Shown here: in pieces, positions 52,267 through 60,394 of the stretch
Layout: every line of letters starts with the position of its first letter
How positions within the stretch are numbered: position 1 is the first letter of the stretch
NCBI RefSeq assembly: GCF_040529335.1
Contig: NZ_CP159534.1
Location: forward strand, 4,340,001-4,404,000
DNA from: Streptomyces sp. HUAS MG91
GTDB taxonomy: Bacteria; Actinomycetota; Actinomycetes; Streptomycetales; Streptomycetaceae
Reading direction: 5' to 3'
Length of the DNA: 64,000 bases
Notes under the pieces: generated by a model
What the model was told of the DNA's origin: nothing
The model's input: the letters and a program-made list of their open reading frames with translations, nothing else
Databases searched by the model: none
Program-made: the position numbers and the translations under genes

Positions 52267-52708
52267 CCCGGCTGCCCGAGGCCGAGATCCGGGTGCGGGA
52301 GGCCCTGCCCCTGGACGTGTTCACCGCGCTGGACGCGGGCTCGGCCCGCTCGACGAGCCCGGCGACGGCGGCCCGCTGCTGGCCCACGCAGAGGCCCAGC
52401 AGCAGCGCCACCAGGCAGGAGAAGACGTAGTTCACCGAGAACCAGAGCACCAGGGACCGGACGCCGGACCACGTCTGCGCATGCCAGGACGTGAGTACCA
52501 CGAGCCCGATTCCGGCCGACGCCCAGACGACCCGTCGGCTGTCCGGAGCCCGGTGGGCCCCTTCCACGTGGTACGCGATCGGCGCCGCGAACGCCGACAC
52601 CTGGAGCACCTTCGCCACCAGCCGGGCGATGCAGGTATCGGTGTCGTGTCGAACATGGTGCGCACCGGTCCCATCCATCGCCGAAAGCACTAACGTGTTC
52701 AAACGCAT
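52229..52708 (-). CDS. Putative small membrane protein of the variable zone
   Basis: This 159-residue frame is divergent from the big NTPase gene. It has hydrophobic segments QVSAFAAPIAYHVEG (weak), VVWASAGIGLVVLTSWHAQTW and LVLWFSVNYVFSCLVALLLGLCVG, then a long Arg/Ser-rich tail that overlaps the exporter's last 38 bases. A shorter start at 52678 (MDGTGAHHVRHD) is possible. The tail looks like read-through of non-coding sequence, so the gene may be truncated. I do not recognise a family. Confidence 0.45.
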   Translation of the reverse strand: MRLNTLVLSAMDGTGAHHVRHDTDTCIARLVAKVLQVSAFAAPIAYHVEGAHRAPDSRRVVWASAGIGLVVLTSWHAQTWSGVRSLVLWFSVNYVFSCLVALLLGLCVGQQRAAVAGLVERAEPASSAVNTSRGRASRTRISASGSRVKAGGSRGRGRR

Positions 52709-52734
52709 GGGGCGGAGGGACGGGGGAGCCTGAA

Positions 52735-55700
52735 GTGGACCCGAAAAAACCCGAGTTGGGGTTAGCGGCGATTCTGAAGCAGGCCGGGGTCGGCGATGCG
52801 GTCGCATCCGAGCTCGAGAAGTGGCAGGACGAACACGCCACGCGCATTGTCTTCGACCGATGGCTCACTCCTGGCAAGAGCACCGCGGTCCTGGCGGCAG
52901 TCGCGCTGACCGGAACGGCCTTCAACGGCAAGGTCGTCATGAAGGTGTGCCCTCAGGGTGCGGCCGGTGGTCGGGAGCCCGGCCAGCACACCAAGGCGCT
53001 CGAGGACGCCCCCGAGGGGTTCGCGGAGCACCATCTGGTGAGGCAGCCGGTGGAGCCTGTCAGCGTCCAAGGCGGCATCAAGGTGATGTTCCAGGAGATC
53101 GCCGGCGGTAGCTTCCGTGATGTCAGGCCGCTGTCGGCCACCCTGCGGGGGCGTGAACTACCCGACATCGTCAGTGTCGTGGCACGTTCGATCCTCAGCG
53201 AATGGAACCCCGCGCCGACTGAAATCCGGCGCATGGCAGCGCGGGACTTCGTCCTGGACCATGTGGGCACAAGGACGGACGAGAACGGCCCGGTCTCGAA
53301 GCTGGCCGAGCAACTGGTCTACGAGCCCGCGGAAGAGCAGTTGCCGCTGTGGGTCACCTTCGCGACCGGGGGAACCGTACCGAACCTCGTCGCCTGGCTG
53401 AAACGCCTCGACTGGGACGAGCTGGAGAGCGACCACGTGCTCGCGATCCTCGGCCGCGCACACGGTGATCTTCATGCCGACAACATTCTGCTGCCGATGT
53501 CACCAACCGTCGATGCCAAGGCCTACCGGCTGATCGACCTTTCGGGATACCGGTCAGATGCGCCGCTCTCCCGGGACATCACTCACTTGACGCTCGCTCT
53601 CGTTCTGCGCGAGTTGCCAGAATTGACCGAGCGTCAGCGTGTTCTCCTGTCTGAATTCTTGATCGACCCGGAGGCCGACCTTGAGGCCGGGCTCCACATA
53701 GTGGGGCTGGGCAATCTTTCGAACGACATCGCCGAGGCTGGTGAGGCGTATGCCAAACAGCTCTCGATGCCTGACGATTGGCAGGACCAGTATCTCCTGT
53801 CTCTGGCGGGGAACGCGCTGCTGTTCGCGACCCGCGAGGCGACGGTCGGATCTCAGGAGCGTTCCTGGTGCTACCAGTTGGCCTGCAGTTCCTTGGGGCG
53901 GTTCCTGGAAGAGCACGGCGTGCAGGCGCCCGCGGCGACAGCGCCCCACTGCAGCCTCGCCCAGGCGGTTGAGGCCGCACCTGAGGTTTCGGCCGCTGTC
54001 GATCGCCTGGTTGACGTCTGCGACCGCTGGAGTGCCCGCCGTACGACCATCGCGGTGATCGACTCGGCGGCTTTCAGCGGTGAAGCACTCCAGAAGTTCG
54101 CCGAACTCGGTTGGAACCTGGTGGTGGAGCTCAACCCCGACACCGATGTGGTCGGCGGTTGGAAGGTGGCCACCTCGGCCGGCGGGGGCCGAATTCATCG
54201 ACTCCAACTGCGTGACCAAGAAATGATGTTCGGCCGGAATAGCACCAACTGGATCGCGGCAGCGGGAGTCCGTGATGCGGATCCACTTCCTCCGACCGCG
54301 GATCTGCGCCGCTGGCGTTCGAGATATCTTCCATTCGTACGAGATTCGCTCGAAGCGCTCAACCGGCACTCTGGCCGGCCGGCCACGGTCGTCTGTTTCG
54401 GCGAAGGCGGCAGCGCTGAAAGATCCCTGGTCGAGGCCTGCATCGACGTTTTCGAGGACCGGGCGAAGGTCATTTCGGTCTCCGGCACTGGTGAGGGAAG
54501 CCTCGCCGAATATGATGCCGAGCTGCTTGCGTGTGGACCCGCCGACCTGCTCGAAGCGTTGCCCAAGCCCGCGCCGGCGGAGTCGCAGAGCCGCCGGCCC
54601 AGGGTGCCGGCCGACAAGACATTCGTCGAAGTCCCCGCCGAATTGCTGTCGCGATTCGAGGACGCCGCCGTACTGCTGCACTCCGAGGTGGGGGTCGAGT
54701 CGGAGCCGGGCGAGTTCGAGGTCGGGGCCTTCTACCGAGGCCGTCCCATCTCCTGGTTCGAGCTGGATCTCCACCTCGACCTGCCACGGGCGATCACCGA
54801 GGACTTCACCGTCCAGGTGCGGTCGGCTCTGGAGCAGCGGGACACTCTCCGGGTAATGCTCGCCCACAGCCCGGGTGCCGGGGGAACGACCATCGCCCGC
54901 CGGGTCGCGTGGACGCTCAAGGACGAGTTCCCCACGGTGGTGGCTCGTGGCACCCAGGACGAGGCGGTCCTCTCCCAGCTGGCGGCAGACCTGTCGAGCG
55001 AGACGGGAAGCCCCGTCCTTCTGCTGCTGGAGCTCCTGTCCGAGTCATCCCAGGACCGGCTGTACGAACTGCTGCGGGCGAGCAGTGTGCCGGTCGTTCT
55101 GCTGATCACCGCACGCCGGAGTTCTGTCGTTCACGGGGTTGTCCAGACGTCCCCTCAGCGCAGTCTGCGGGTCGGGCCGATGAAACGGAGCGACCGGCTC
55201 GAGATGGCCCGGCACTTCACCGATCTGGCACCGGACCGGGAGGAAGCCCTCCTCAATCTGGTCGCTGAGGAGTCTGCTCACAGCGTTCCGTTCTTCTTCG
55301 CTCTGACCGCATTCAACGAGGAGTTCGAGGGCCTGCCGGGATACGTCGCCCCGTTCCTCGATCAGGTCATTGATGTCGACCGGGAGATCTGCATACTGCT
55401 TGCCCTCGCTCATCGCTTCAGTGGCGTTCCGATCCCCTCCGACCTGTTCACGGAGCTGCTCGGAGTCGCGCCGGCTGATGACGTGGACCTCCGTGCCCAC
55501 GTCGACGAACACTTGCTGCCGTTGCTCACCGAAGAGAGTCCCGGCATGTGGCGGCTGTCGCACAGCCTGATTGCCGAGGAGGTTCTGCGTCAGCTATTGG
55601 TGCCGCCTGGTACGACCACTGGTCCCGAAGACTGGAAGGCCGCAGTGCCGGGCTGGTGCGAGGCGCTCATTCTCCAAGCCGGCCGGGTGTTTCAGAACCG

Positions 55701-57114
55701 CCTCCCGGATGACATGAAGATCCTGCTCGACCGTCTCTTCATCGTGCGGGACGCCCGGGAGCCGGTGGAGTTCCAGCGGACCGGCGCTTTTACGGAGCTG
55801 CTTCAGGAGATGACCGTGCCCGGACGCAAACAGGTGATGCACGCCCTGGTGCAGACGTTCCCGAAAGAATCGCATTATTGGGGCCACTACGGTCGTCTGC
55901 TCTCCTACGACTCCGGTGACTTCCGGGGAGCTTTGAACGCTGTGGACAAGGCGATCACGCTGGCTCCGGGCGACTCGTCGCTGCACCACATGCGAGGCAT
56001 GGTCTTCCGCAACGAGATCAGGTCTGTGATCGAGAACCGGACTCACTCCTACGAGGACGTCAAGATCCGTGAGCGCCGGATCCTGGAGCTCGTGGAATCC
56101 GCCCGGGCGTCCTTCGAGAAGGCCACAGAGCTGGACGATTCCAGCGAGTACGGTCACATCGCCCTGGCGCAGATGTGTGTCCGAGTCATCGAATTCGGGT
56201 TCGCCCAGTCCAAGGCCGCCACCTATACGGAGTTCCTGGTCCGTCAGACCTCCGGTGCGTACAGAGCGCTACTGGAGCAGGCCGAGAACGCTCTGGACGC
56301 GGTGCTGGAGATTCGCGGCTCGGATCGGCCGTCCCATCGGGCGGAAGAGACAGAGGTCGAACTGCAGAAGCTCTACGACAACTATCAGGCGCTACTGCAG
56401 GGCTGGCGCAACCTCCTGTCCCGTGCCGATACGTACAAGCCGCCGGTGCGACGCCGACTTGCCCGTGCGTACCGGCAGCGCGCCGGGTCGTGGCGTGCCG
56501 CTCAGCCGCGGGACGTGAGCCAGGCGGTCGAGCTTCTGAGCGCCAACCTTGTGGACAACCCACGTGACTTCACGAGCCTGCGCGAGTGGCTGCAGGCAGC
56601 TCGATTCCTGCCGGCCTCGCTCGACCGCGCGGCCGACTACGTGGCCACCTGGGCCCGAACGGAATCCACTCGCGACGCCCTGTTCTATGACTACGTCCTC
56701 GCCTGTCTGCGCGTTCTTGAAGGCCAGGACACAGCCATCGATGAGTACCGCTCCAAGCTGAACAGGTGTCGTGACCGCGCGACTGGCTTCGCCAATCGCC
56801 ATTCAACCGCCTACGAGTGGCTGGGCAACGGCGAGCAGTTGGGCCGTCTGGTCTCCCACAAGGACCTGAAGCAATGGAACCGCCGAGAGGGAGAGCCGCC
56901 GCCCACCTACCTGACCCGCCTCCAGGGCCGTATCTCCCAGATCAGGAGCCGGGCCTCCGGAACCATCGACTTCGGTCGTGGCATCCAAGCGTTCACCGTG
57001 CCGAGCCGGGCCGGTCTCGTCCGAGGCGTGCACGAGAACTGGCCTGTCACCGCGCTGATCGCCTTCCGCTACGACGGTCCCGAGGCGTGGGCGGTCGAAC
57101 TCGGTCAGCCGTAA
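52735..57114 (+). CDS. Very large kinase-like/STAND NTPase/TPR protein, putative conflict system
   Basis: This 1459-residue protein has four parts. Residues 1 to about 400 are kinase/APH-like: GKVVMKV with a conserved-type Lys70, catalytic loop GRAHGDLHADNILL at 241-254, and a metal-site-type RLIDLSGY. This recalls the ternary-complex-associated (TCAD) domains of bacterial conflict systems. Residues about 580-1000 are a P-loop NTPase with Walker A AHSPGAGGTTIARRVAW (near 712), Walker B-like PVLLLLELL and STAND-type sensors. The GGTT variant is shared with SAMD9-like proteins. TPR-like helices fill about 1040-1390. The end (VTALIAFRYDGPEAWAVEL) may be an OB-like strand set. The GTG start has GGGGGAG upstream, and codon 10 is TTA. 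The activity is not known. Confidence 0.8.
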   Translation: MDPKKPELGLAAILKQAGVGDAVASELEKWQDEHATRIVFDRWLTPGKSTAVLAAVALTGTAFNGKVVMKVCPQGAAGGREPGQHTKALEDAPEGFAEHHLVRQPVEPVSVQGGIKVMFQEIAGGSFRDVRPLSATLRGRELPDIVSVVARSILSEWNPAPTEIRRMAARDFVLDHVGTRTDENGPVSKLAEQLVYEPAEEQLPLWVTFATGGTVPNLVAWLKRLDWDELESDHVLAILGRAHGDLHADNILLPMSPTVDAKAYRLIDLSGYRSDAPLSRDITHLTLALVLRELPELTERQRVLLSEFLIDPEADLEAGLHIVGLGNLSNDIAEAGEAYAKQLSMPDDWQDQYLLSLAGNALLFATREATVGSQERSWCYQLACSSLGRFLEEHGVQAPAATAPHCSLAQAVEAAPEVSAAVDRLVDVCDRWSARRTTIAVIDSAAFSGEALQKFAELGWNLVVELNPDTDVVGGWKVATSAGGGRIHRLQLRDQEMMFGRNSTNWIAAAGVRDADPLPPTADLRRWRSRYLPFVRDSLEALNRHSGRPATVVCFGEGGSAERSLVEACIDVFEDRAKVISVSGTGEGSLAEYDAELLACGPADLLEALPKPAPAESQSRRPRVPADKTFVEVPAELLSRFEDAAVLLHSEVGVESEPGEFEVGAFYRGRPISWFELDLHLDLPRAITEDFTVQVRSALEQRDTLRVMLAHSPGAGGTTIARRVAWTLKDEFPTVVARGTQDEAVLSQLAADLSSETGSPVLLLLELLSESSQDRLYELLRASSVPVVLLITARRSSVVHGVVQTSPQRSLRVGPMKRSDRLEMARHFTDLAPDREEALLNLVAEESAHSVPFFFALTAFNEEFEGLPGYVAPFLDQVIDVDREICILLALAHRFSGVPIPSDLFTELLGVAPADDVDLRAHVDEHLLPLLTEESPGMWRLSHSLIAEEVLRQLLVPPGTTTGPEDWKAAVPGWCEALILQAGRVFQNRLPDDMKILLDRLFIVRDAREPVEFQRTGAFTELLQEMTVPGRKQVMHALVQTFPKESHYWGHYGRLLSYDSGDFRGALNAVDKAITLAPGDSSLHHMRGMVFRNEIRSVIENRTHSYEDVKIRERRILELVESARASFEKATELDDSSEYGHIALAQMCVRVIEFGFAQSKAATYTEFLVRQTSGAYRALLEQAENALDAVLEIRGSDRPSHRAEETEVELQKLYDNYQALLQGWRNLLSRADTYKPPVRRRLARAYRQRAGSWRAAQPRDVSQAVELLSANLVDNPRDFTSLREWLQAARFLPASLDRAADYVATWARTESTRDALFYDYVLACLRVLEGQDTAIDEYRSKLNRCRDRATGFANRHSTAYEWLGNGEQLGRLVSHKDLKQWNRREGEPPPTYLTRLQGRISQIRSRASGTIDFGRGIQAFTVPSRAGLVRGVHENWPVTALIAFRYDGPEAWAVELGQP

Positions 57115-57401
57115 GGCGGGTCCAATGCCCGAAGCGCGAGCGGCTGCTTTGGAACGCGGGCGAACGGGACGGCCGGAGGTGTGATGCACATCATGCTGCT
57201 GTTGGTGCCGCTCGGGGTCACGCACGAGGCTGTCCACCGGCGTTCAAGTGTGTCTGGCGATGCTGCTGACTTCGGCGCCGGGCGCAGCTACGGCGCTGCA
57301 CCGATGTGCTCGACACCCACGGCGAGCGGCGGCCTTTCTGATCCGTAGCTCTCTGCGGAGCGGTCAGCGGCGTTCACTCCACAGGTGGACATGATCGGTC
57401 G
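57115..57401. other. Gene-free stretch after the large NTPase gene
   Basis: I see no supported gene in these 287 bases. Short open frames on both strands have unconserved, Arg/Ala-rich composition. Part may be decayed coding sequence, but nothing identifiable remains. Confidence 0.4.
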
Positions 57402-57704
57402 CTATGCACCCTCGGCCCACTTGCGGAAGATCGCGAGTACCTCGGTGAGGTTGCCCGGCCCGCATGAGGCGGTGAAACGGAGCGCCTCGACGCGGGTGAA
57501 GATCCAGTCGGTCTCGCTTCGCCTGATGGGCTCGGCGGAGTACGCCGTGCGTTCGAGCGAGGTCTCCTCGAGGTCGATCTCGATTGCCCACCCGGGATTG
57601 TCCAGCGGGCCGATCCTGACCCCCCACGAGTGCTCCCAGTCACCGTCGCACTGCTCGGCGTACCACCGCTGAAGCCAGTCGAAGGGGTGCTCGACGCTGT
57701 CCAT
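57402..57704 (-). CDS. Immunity protein, Imm53 family
   Basis: This 100-residue protein closely follows the Imm53 pattern: DWLQRWYAEQCDGDWEHSWG near the start, VRIGPLDNPGWAIEIDLEET, RRSETDWIFTRVEALRFTASCGPGNL (in parts) and VLAIFRKWAEG at the end. Imm53 proteins neutralise nuclease or other toxins of polymorphic toxin systems. No cognate toxin gene is visible in the window, so it may be an orphan acquired for protection. The ATG at 57704 (MDSVEHPFDWL) is preferred; the frame to 57728 lacks the family start. Confidence 0.8.
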   Translation of the reverse strand: MDSVEHPFDWLQRWYAEQCDGDWEHSWGVRIGPLDNPGWAIEIDLEETSLERTAYSAEPIRRSETDWIFTRVEALRFTASCGPGNLTEVLAIFRKWAEGA

Positions 57705-57749
57705 GACGGGAATCCTAGGCGCGGGCACCGGACCACGTGCCTCACGGGC

Positions 57750-57915
57750 CGACTCAGCGACTTCACGCAGCCCTAGGCAGTGCCCTGGTCAGGTGTGACA
57801 AGGCAGTGCGTGTCCACGCCCAGGGACACTTCCTGGGCGTCGGGCTCGTCGAAGCCGCGCATGAACAACAGGGAGGATCCGTCCCGTCGTCCGACTCCGC
57901 TACCCCTGCAGCGGA
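57750..57915 (-). pseudogene. Broken Imm10-like immunity gene
   Basis: On the minus strand, GSSLLFMRGFDEPDAQEVSL then GVDTHCLVTPDQGTA is followed by TAG (57773-57775) where the Imm10 pattern expects Tyr-Gly. Upstream, SAAGVAESDDGT continues the same pattern but in another frame. The frames join if one base is missing near 57875-57885. Two lesions, an amber stop and a one-base frameshift, make it a pseudogene. It lies just upstream of the Imm53 gene, same strand. Confidence 0.55.
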
Positions 57916-58011
57916 CCGGGCGGGAGCCCCCTCACCACGATGTGCTCGCGGCCGGGATCGGTGCCTGCTCCTACCCGGCGCCGGCCGACGGCAACTGAGA
58001 CGGACAACGAC

Positions 58012-58046
58012 GAAGGCCCGGGCCGTGTGACACGGTCCGGGCCTTC
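58012..58046 (-). terminator. Terminator of the disrupted tRNA-Ser locus
   Basis: GAAGGCCCGGGCCGTG (58012-58027) pairs with CACGGTCCGGGCCTTC (58031-58046), one G-T, around TGA. It sits 7 bases beyond the tRNA 3' end in the tRNA direction and is probably the original tRNA terminator. Confidence 0.75.
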
Positions 58047-58052
58047 TGCCGG

Positions 58053-58105
58053 CGGAGGATACGAGATTCGAACTCGTGAGGGGTTGCCCCCAACACGCTT
58101 TCCAA
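58053..58105 (-). other. att site: 3' half of tRNA-Ser(GGA)
   Basis: Read on the minus strand, the sequence runs from the anticodon loop TTGGAAA (anticodon GGA at 58103-58101) through a class II variable arm, the T arm ACGAG-TTCGAAT-CTCGT and the 3' acceptor strand ATCCTCC with discriminator G at 58053. The matching 5' half (GGAGGAT...) is absent to the right. This is the product of integration into the tRNA 3' end and marks the element boundary. Confidence 0.85.
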
Positions 58106-58409
58106 CTCTGCGGGGGTGCATCCGTGGTCGTTCATGGGCGTTCGGCAATGGGAGGTAGGCCGTCTCTGACTGGCTGTTGAACGCCCGTGAACGTGCACGG
58201 ATGAGACTGCAGTTGAGACTGTGCTGGCAGGCAGGACACTGAGACGGTCCTGTCCTCGTGGCCCCGTGATGAGTCAGAGAGCGCCGAAAGTAGGTGACCG
58301 ACGGCGTGCCTCTGTCAGTCCTCGCATGGATGATCTGCTTCCGAACCTGGGAAGACACAAAAGTGCAATCTCAGACACCAGGAGAACCCTGATGCGGTAT
58401 GCGTAGTTG
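58106..58409. other. Element end region without a supported gene
   Basis: These about 300 bases between the att site and the pentapeptide-repeat gene contain only short unconvincing frames. The base composition is mixed, intermediate between the host and the A+T-richer cargo gene. I see no terminator or clear promoter. Confidence 0.4.
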
Positions 58410-60254
58410 ATGACCAACGGATACCCACAGGATCCACCATGGACTGTGTGCTCCCAGAGCACAGTGGGCGCGAGTGAAGGTTTCTCATGTCGAGGAGAGG
58501 CGGTGGCTCCGACTGGGAAATGCCTTTCCCACCTTTCAGACCGAGAACGTGCGAGCCATTGCAATAGCATTTCTTCGAATCGCACTGTCAGTTATCGAGG
58601 AACAGTTGTCAATTCGGAACTTTTGCAGCGCATCACGCACGCTTTGGCGGGCTCAGGCGTAGAAGAGGCATCCTTCGATTCTTGCGTTTTTATTGGGGAG
58701 TCCATAAGGCCTGCCCAACGTCTCACGACGCGTCTTTCATTCGCCTCGGCAATTTTTGAAGGAGACGCGCGTTTCGATCGGGTGGAGTTTCTGCGAGACG
58801 TTGAATTTACCGGGGCTAATTTTAGAGGGAAGGCGATATTTGAGCGGGCGATCTTTCGTGCGGTGGCGGCTTTTGAAGGGGTTAGATTTTCCAGCTGGGC
58901 AGATTTCGAAGATGCGACTTTTGCGGAATATGCCACTTTTAATAACTCGCAAATGCGGAAAGCGGACTTCGATGGGGTGCGGTTTAAAGATTACGCAGCG
59001 TTCGGCATGACCTCATTTGGCCATGATTCATCGTTTGCTCGGGTGGATTTCGAGAAGATCGTCAGATTTGAGAATGCGACGTTTGATGGTTCTGCCGACT
59101 TTAGTCAAGCGAATTTCTCGGGAATGGCGGGATTTGAGGGCGTCAAAATTGCAGGCGATGGCAATTTCGCCGGGGCGATTTTCAAGGAAACTCCCAGATT
59201 CGGATCTATTCGATGCGGTCGGCGTCTTGATCTGTCCAATGTGCACTTCGAAAATCCTGTTTTGTTGGTTCTAGAGGCGCGAAAGATCGCTCTCCGGCGC
59301 ACAAGATTCACCTCGCATGCTTCCATTCAGGCGACGCTGGCTGAAGTGGATATGACGTATGCCATTCTCAACCAGCCGGTAGACGTAATAGGTGGGCCGA
59401 TAACTCTGGAATTTGCCACCGGCGCGATCAGCGAGCGCGTGTCGCTGACCTCGCTCAGAGGCGTTGACTGTGCAATGTTGACGGTGGCGAACGTGTCGCT
59501 GGGTAGATGCACATTCAGCGGAGCTGTACACCTTGATCAGATCCGTCTAGAAGGAAACTGGAACTTCGAGGTTAGCCCGAGAGGCTATTCGTTTTCTCCA
59601 CCCTTTCACCTGACGCGACGCCAGGTTATTGCGGAGGAGAAGCGTCGGCGTTCGTACTCCGGGCAGTATATTTGGAGTCCGGGTTCGGCGCCGATAGATC
59701 GCATTACTCCAGGGCATGGTGAGTTGGCGATAATCTATCGCCAGCTTCGCAAGTCGCGGGAAGATGCGAAGGACGAGCCGGGCGCGGCAGACTTCTACTA
59801 CGGCGAGATGGAGATGAGGCGTCTAGGCCGATCCTGGAAGACGGCTGAACGATGGCTGCTGCAACTGTATTGGCTTTTGTCGGGGTACGGATTGCGTGCG
59901 TCACGCGCTTTTGGCTGGCTTGCCCTAACCATGATGACCACCATCTTGCTCATGATGGCTTTTGGATTGCCTGGCGAATCTCCGAACCAAAGAGTGACCG
60001 GAACAGTTCCGTCACAGGGAGGTAAGGTGACCTTCGAGATCGAGAAAGAAGATCCAAAAAATCCATCGAGGGATAGATTCTCCCACGCGAGGCTGCAAGA
60101 TTCGGTGAACGTTACCCTGAATTCTGTAGTATTTCGTTCGAGCGGCCAGGATCTAACAACGGCTGGCGAATATATTGAGATGACGTCTAGGTTCTTTGAG
60201 CCAGTTCTATTGGGGCTGGCCGCCCTGGCAATCCGTGGGCGCGTGAAAAGATAG
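58410..60254 (+). CDS. Pentapeptide-repeat membrane protein, low G+C cargo
   Basis: This 614-residue protein has a first about 60 residues resembling a Cys/His start (CRGEAVAPTGKCLSHLSDRERASHC, split) and then RGTVVNSELLQRITHAL. Residues about 90-330 are degenerate pentapeptide repeats with F-x-x-A-x-F steps (FEGDARFDRVEFLRDVEF, FTGANFRGKAIFERAIF, FAEYATFNNSQM), which form a right-handed quadrilateral helix. The C-terminal third has a juxtamembrane helix (RLGRSWKTAERWLLQLYWLL) and two membrane segments (FGWLALTMMTTILLMMAFG, PVLLGLAALAIRGRVK), ion-channel-like. G+C is clearly below the surroundings, a sign of transfer. The start (ATG 58410) is tentative. Confidence 0.75.
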   Translation: MTNGYPQDPPWTVCSQSTVGASEGFSCRGEAVAPTGKCLSHLSDRERASHCNSISSNRTVSYRGTVVNSELLQRITHALAGSGVEEASFDSCVFIGESIRPAQRLTTRLSFASAIFEGDARFDRVEFLRDVEFTGANFRGKAIFERAIFRAVAAFEGVRFSSWADFEDATFAEYATFNNSQMRKADFDGVRFKDYAAFGMTSFGHDSSFARVDFEKIVRFENATFDGSADFSQANFSGMAGFEGVKIAGDGNFAGAIFKETPRFGSIRCGRRLDLSNVHFENPVLLVLEARKIALRRTRFTSHASIQATLAEVDMTYAILNQPVDVIGGPITLEFATGAISERVSLTSLRGVDCAMLTVANVSLGRCTFSGAVHLDQIRLEGNWNFEVSPRGYSFSPPFHLTRRQVIAEEKRRRSYSGQYIWSPGSAPIDRITPGHGELAIIYRQLRKSREDAKDEPGAADFYYGEMEMRRLGRSWKTAERWLLQLYWLLSGYGLRASRAFGWLALTMMTTILLMMAFGLPGESPNQRVTGTVPSQGGKVTFEIEKEDPKNPSRDRFSHARLQDSVNVTLNSVVFRSSGQDLTTAGEYIEMTSRFFEPVLLGLAALAIRGRVKR

Positions 60255-60284
60255 GAATTTTCGGTTCCTGCGCGATTAGCGTGT

Positions 60285-60340
60285 TGCTATGTGCTATGTG
60301 CTATGTGCTATGTGCTATGTGCTATGTGCTATGTGCTATG
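60285..60340. repeat. Eight-copy 7-bp tandem repeat (TGCTATG)
   Basis: Eight perfect copies of TGCTATG fill 60285-60340 between the cargo gene stop (60254) and the convergent GNAT gene end (60395). The repeat is intergenic. Replication slippage could change copy number. Confidence 0.95.
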
Positions 60341-60394
60341 GGCGAGGCGAACGCGGCATCGCGGCGGTGCTAGCGAACAGTATGGAGAAGCTTC

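Noticed and set aside
57781..57880. IS110-type transposase fragment
   Set aside because: SLGVDTH superficially recalls the start of some transposases, but the surrounding residues follow the Imm10 pattern better and no inverted repeats or other transposase parts are present.
60285..60340. CRISPR array
   Set aside because: The unit is 7 bases with no spacers. It is a simple tandem repeat, and no cas genes or spaced repeats occur elsewhere in the window.
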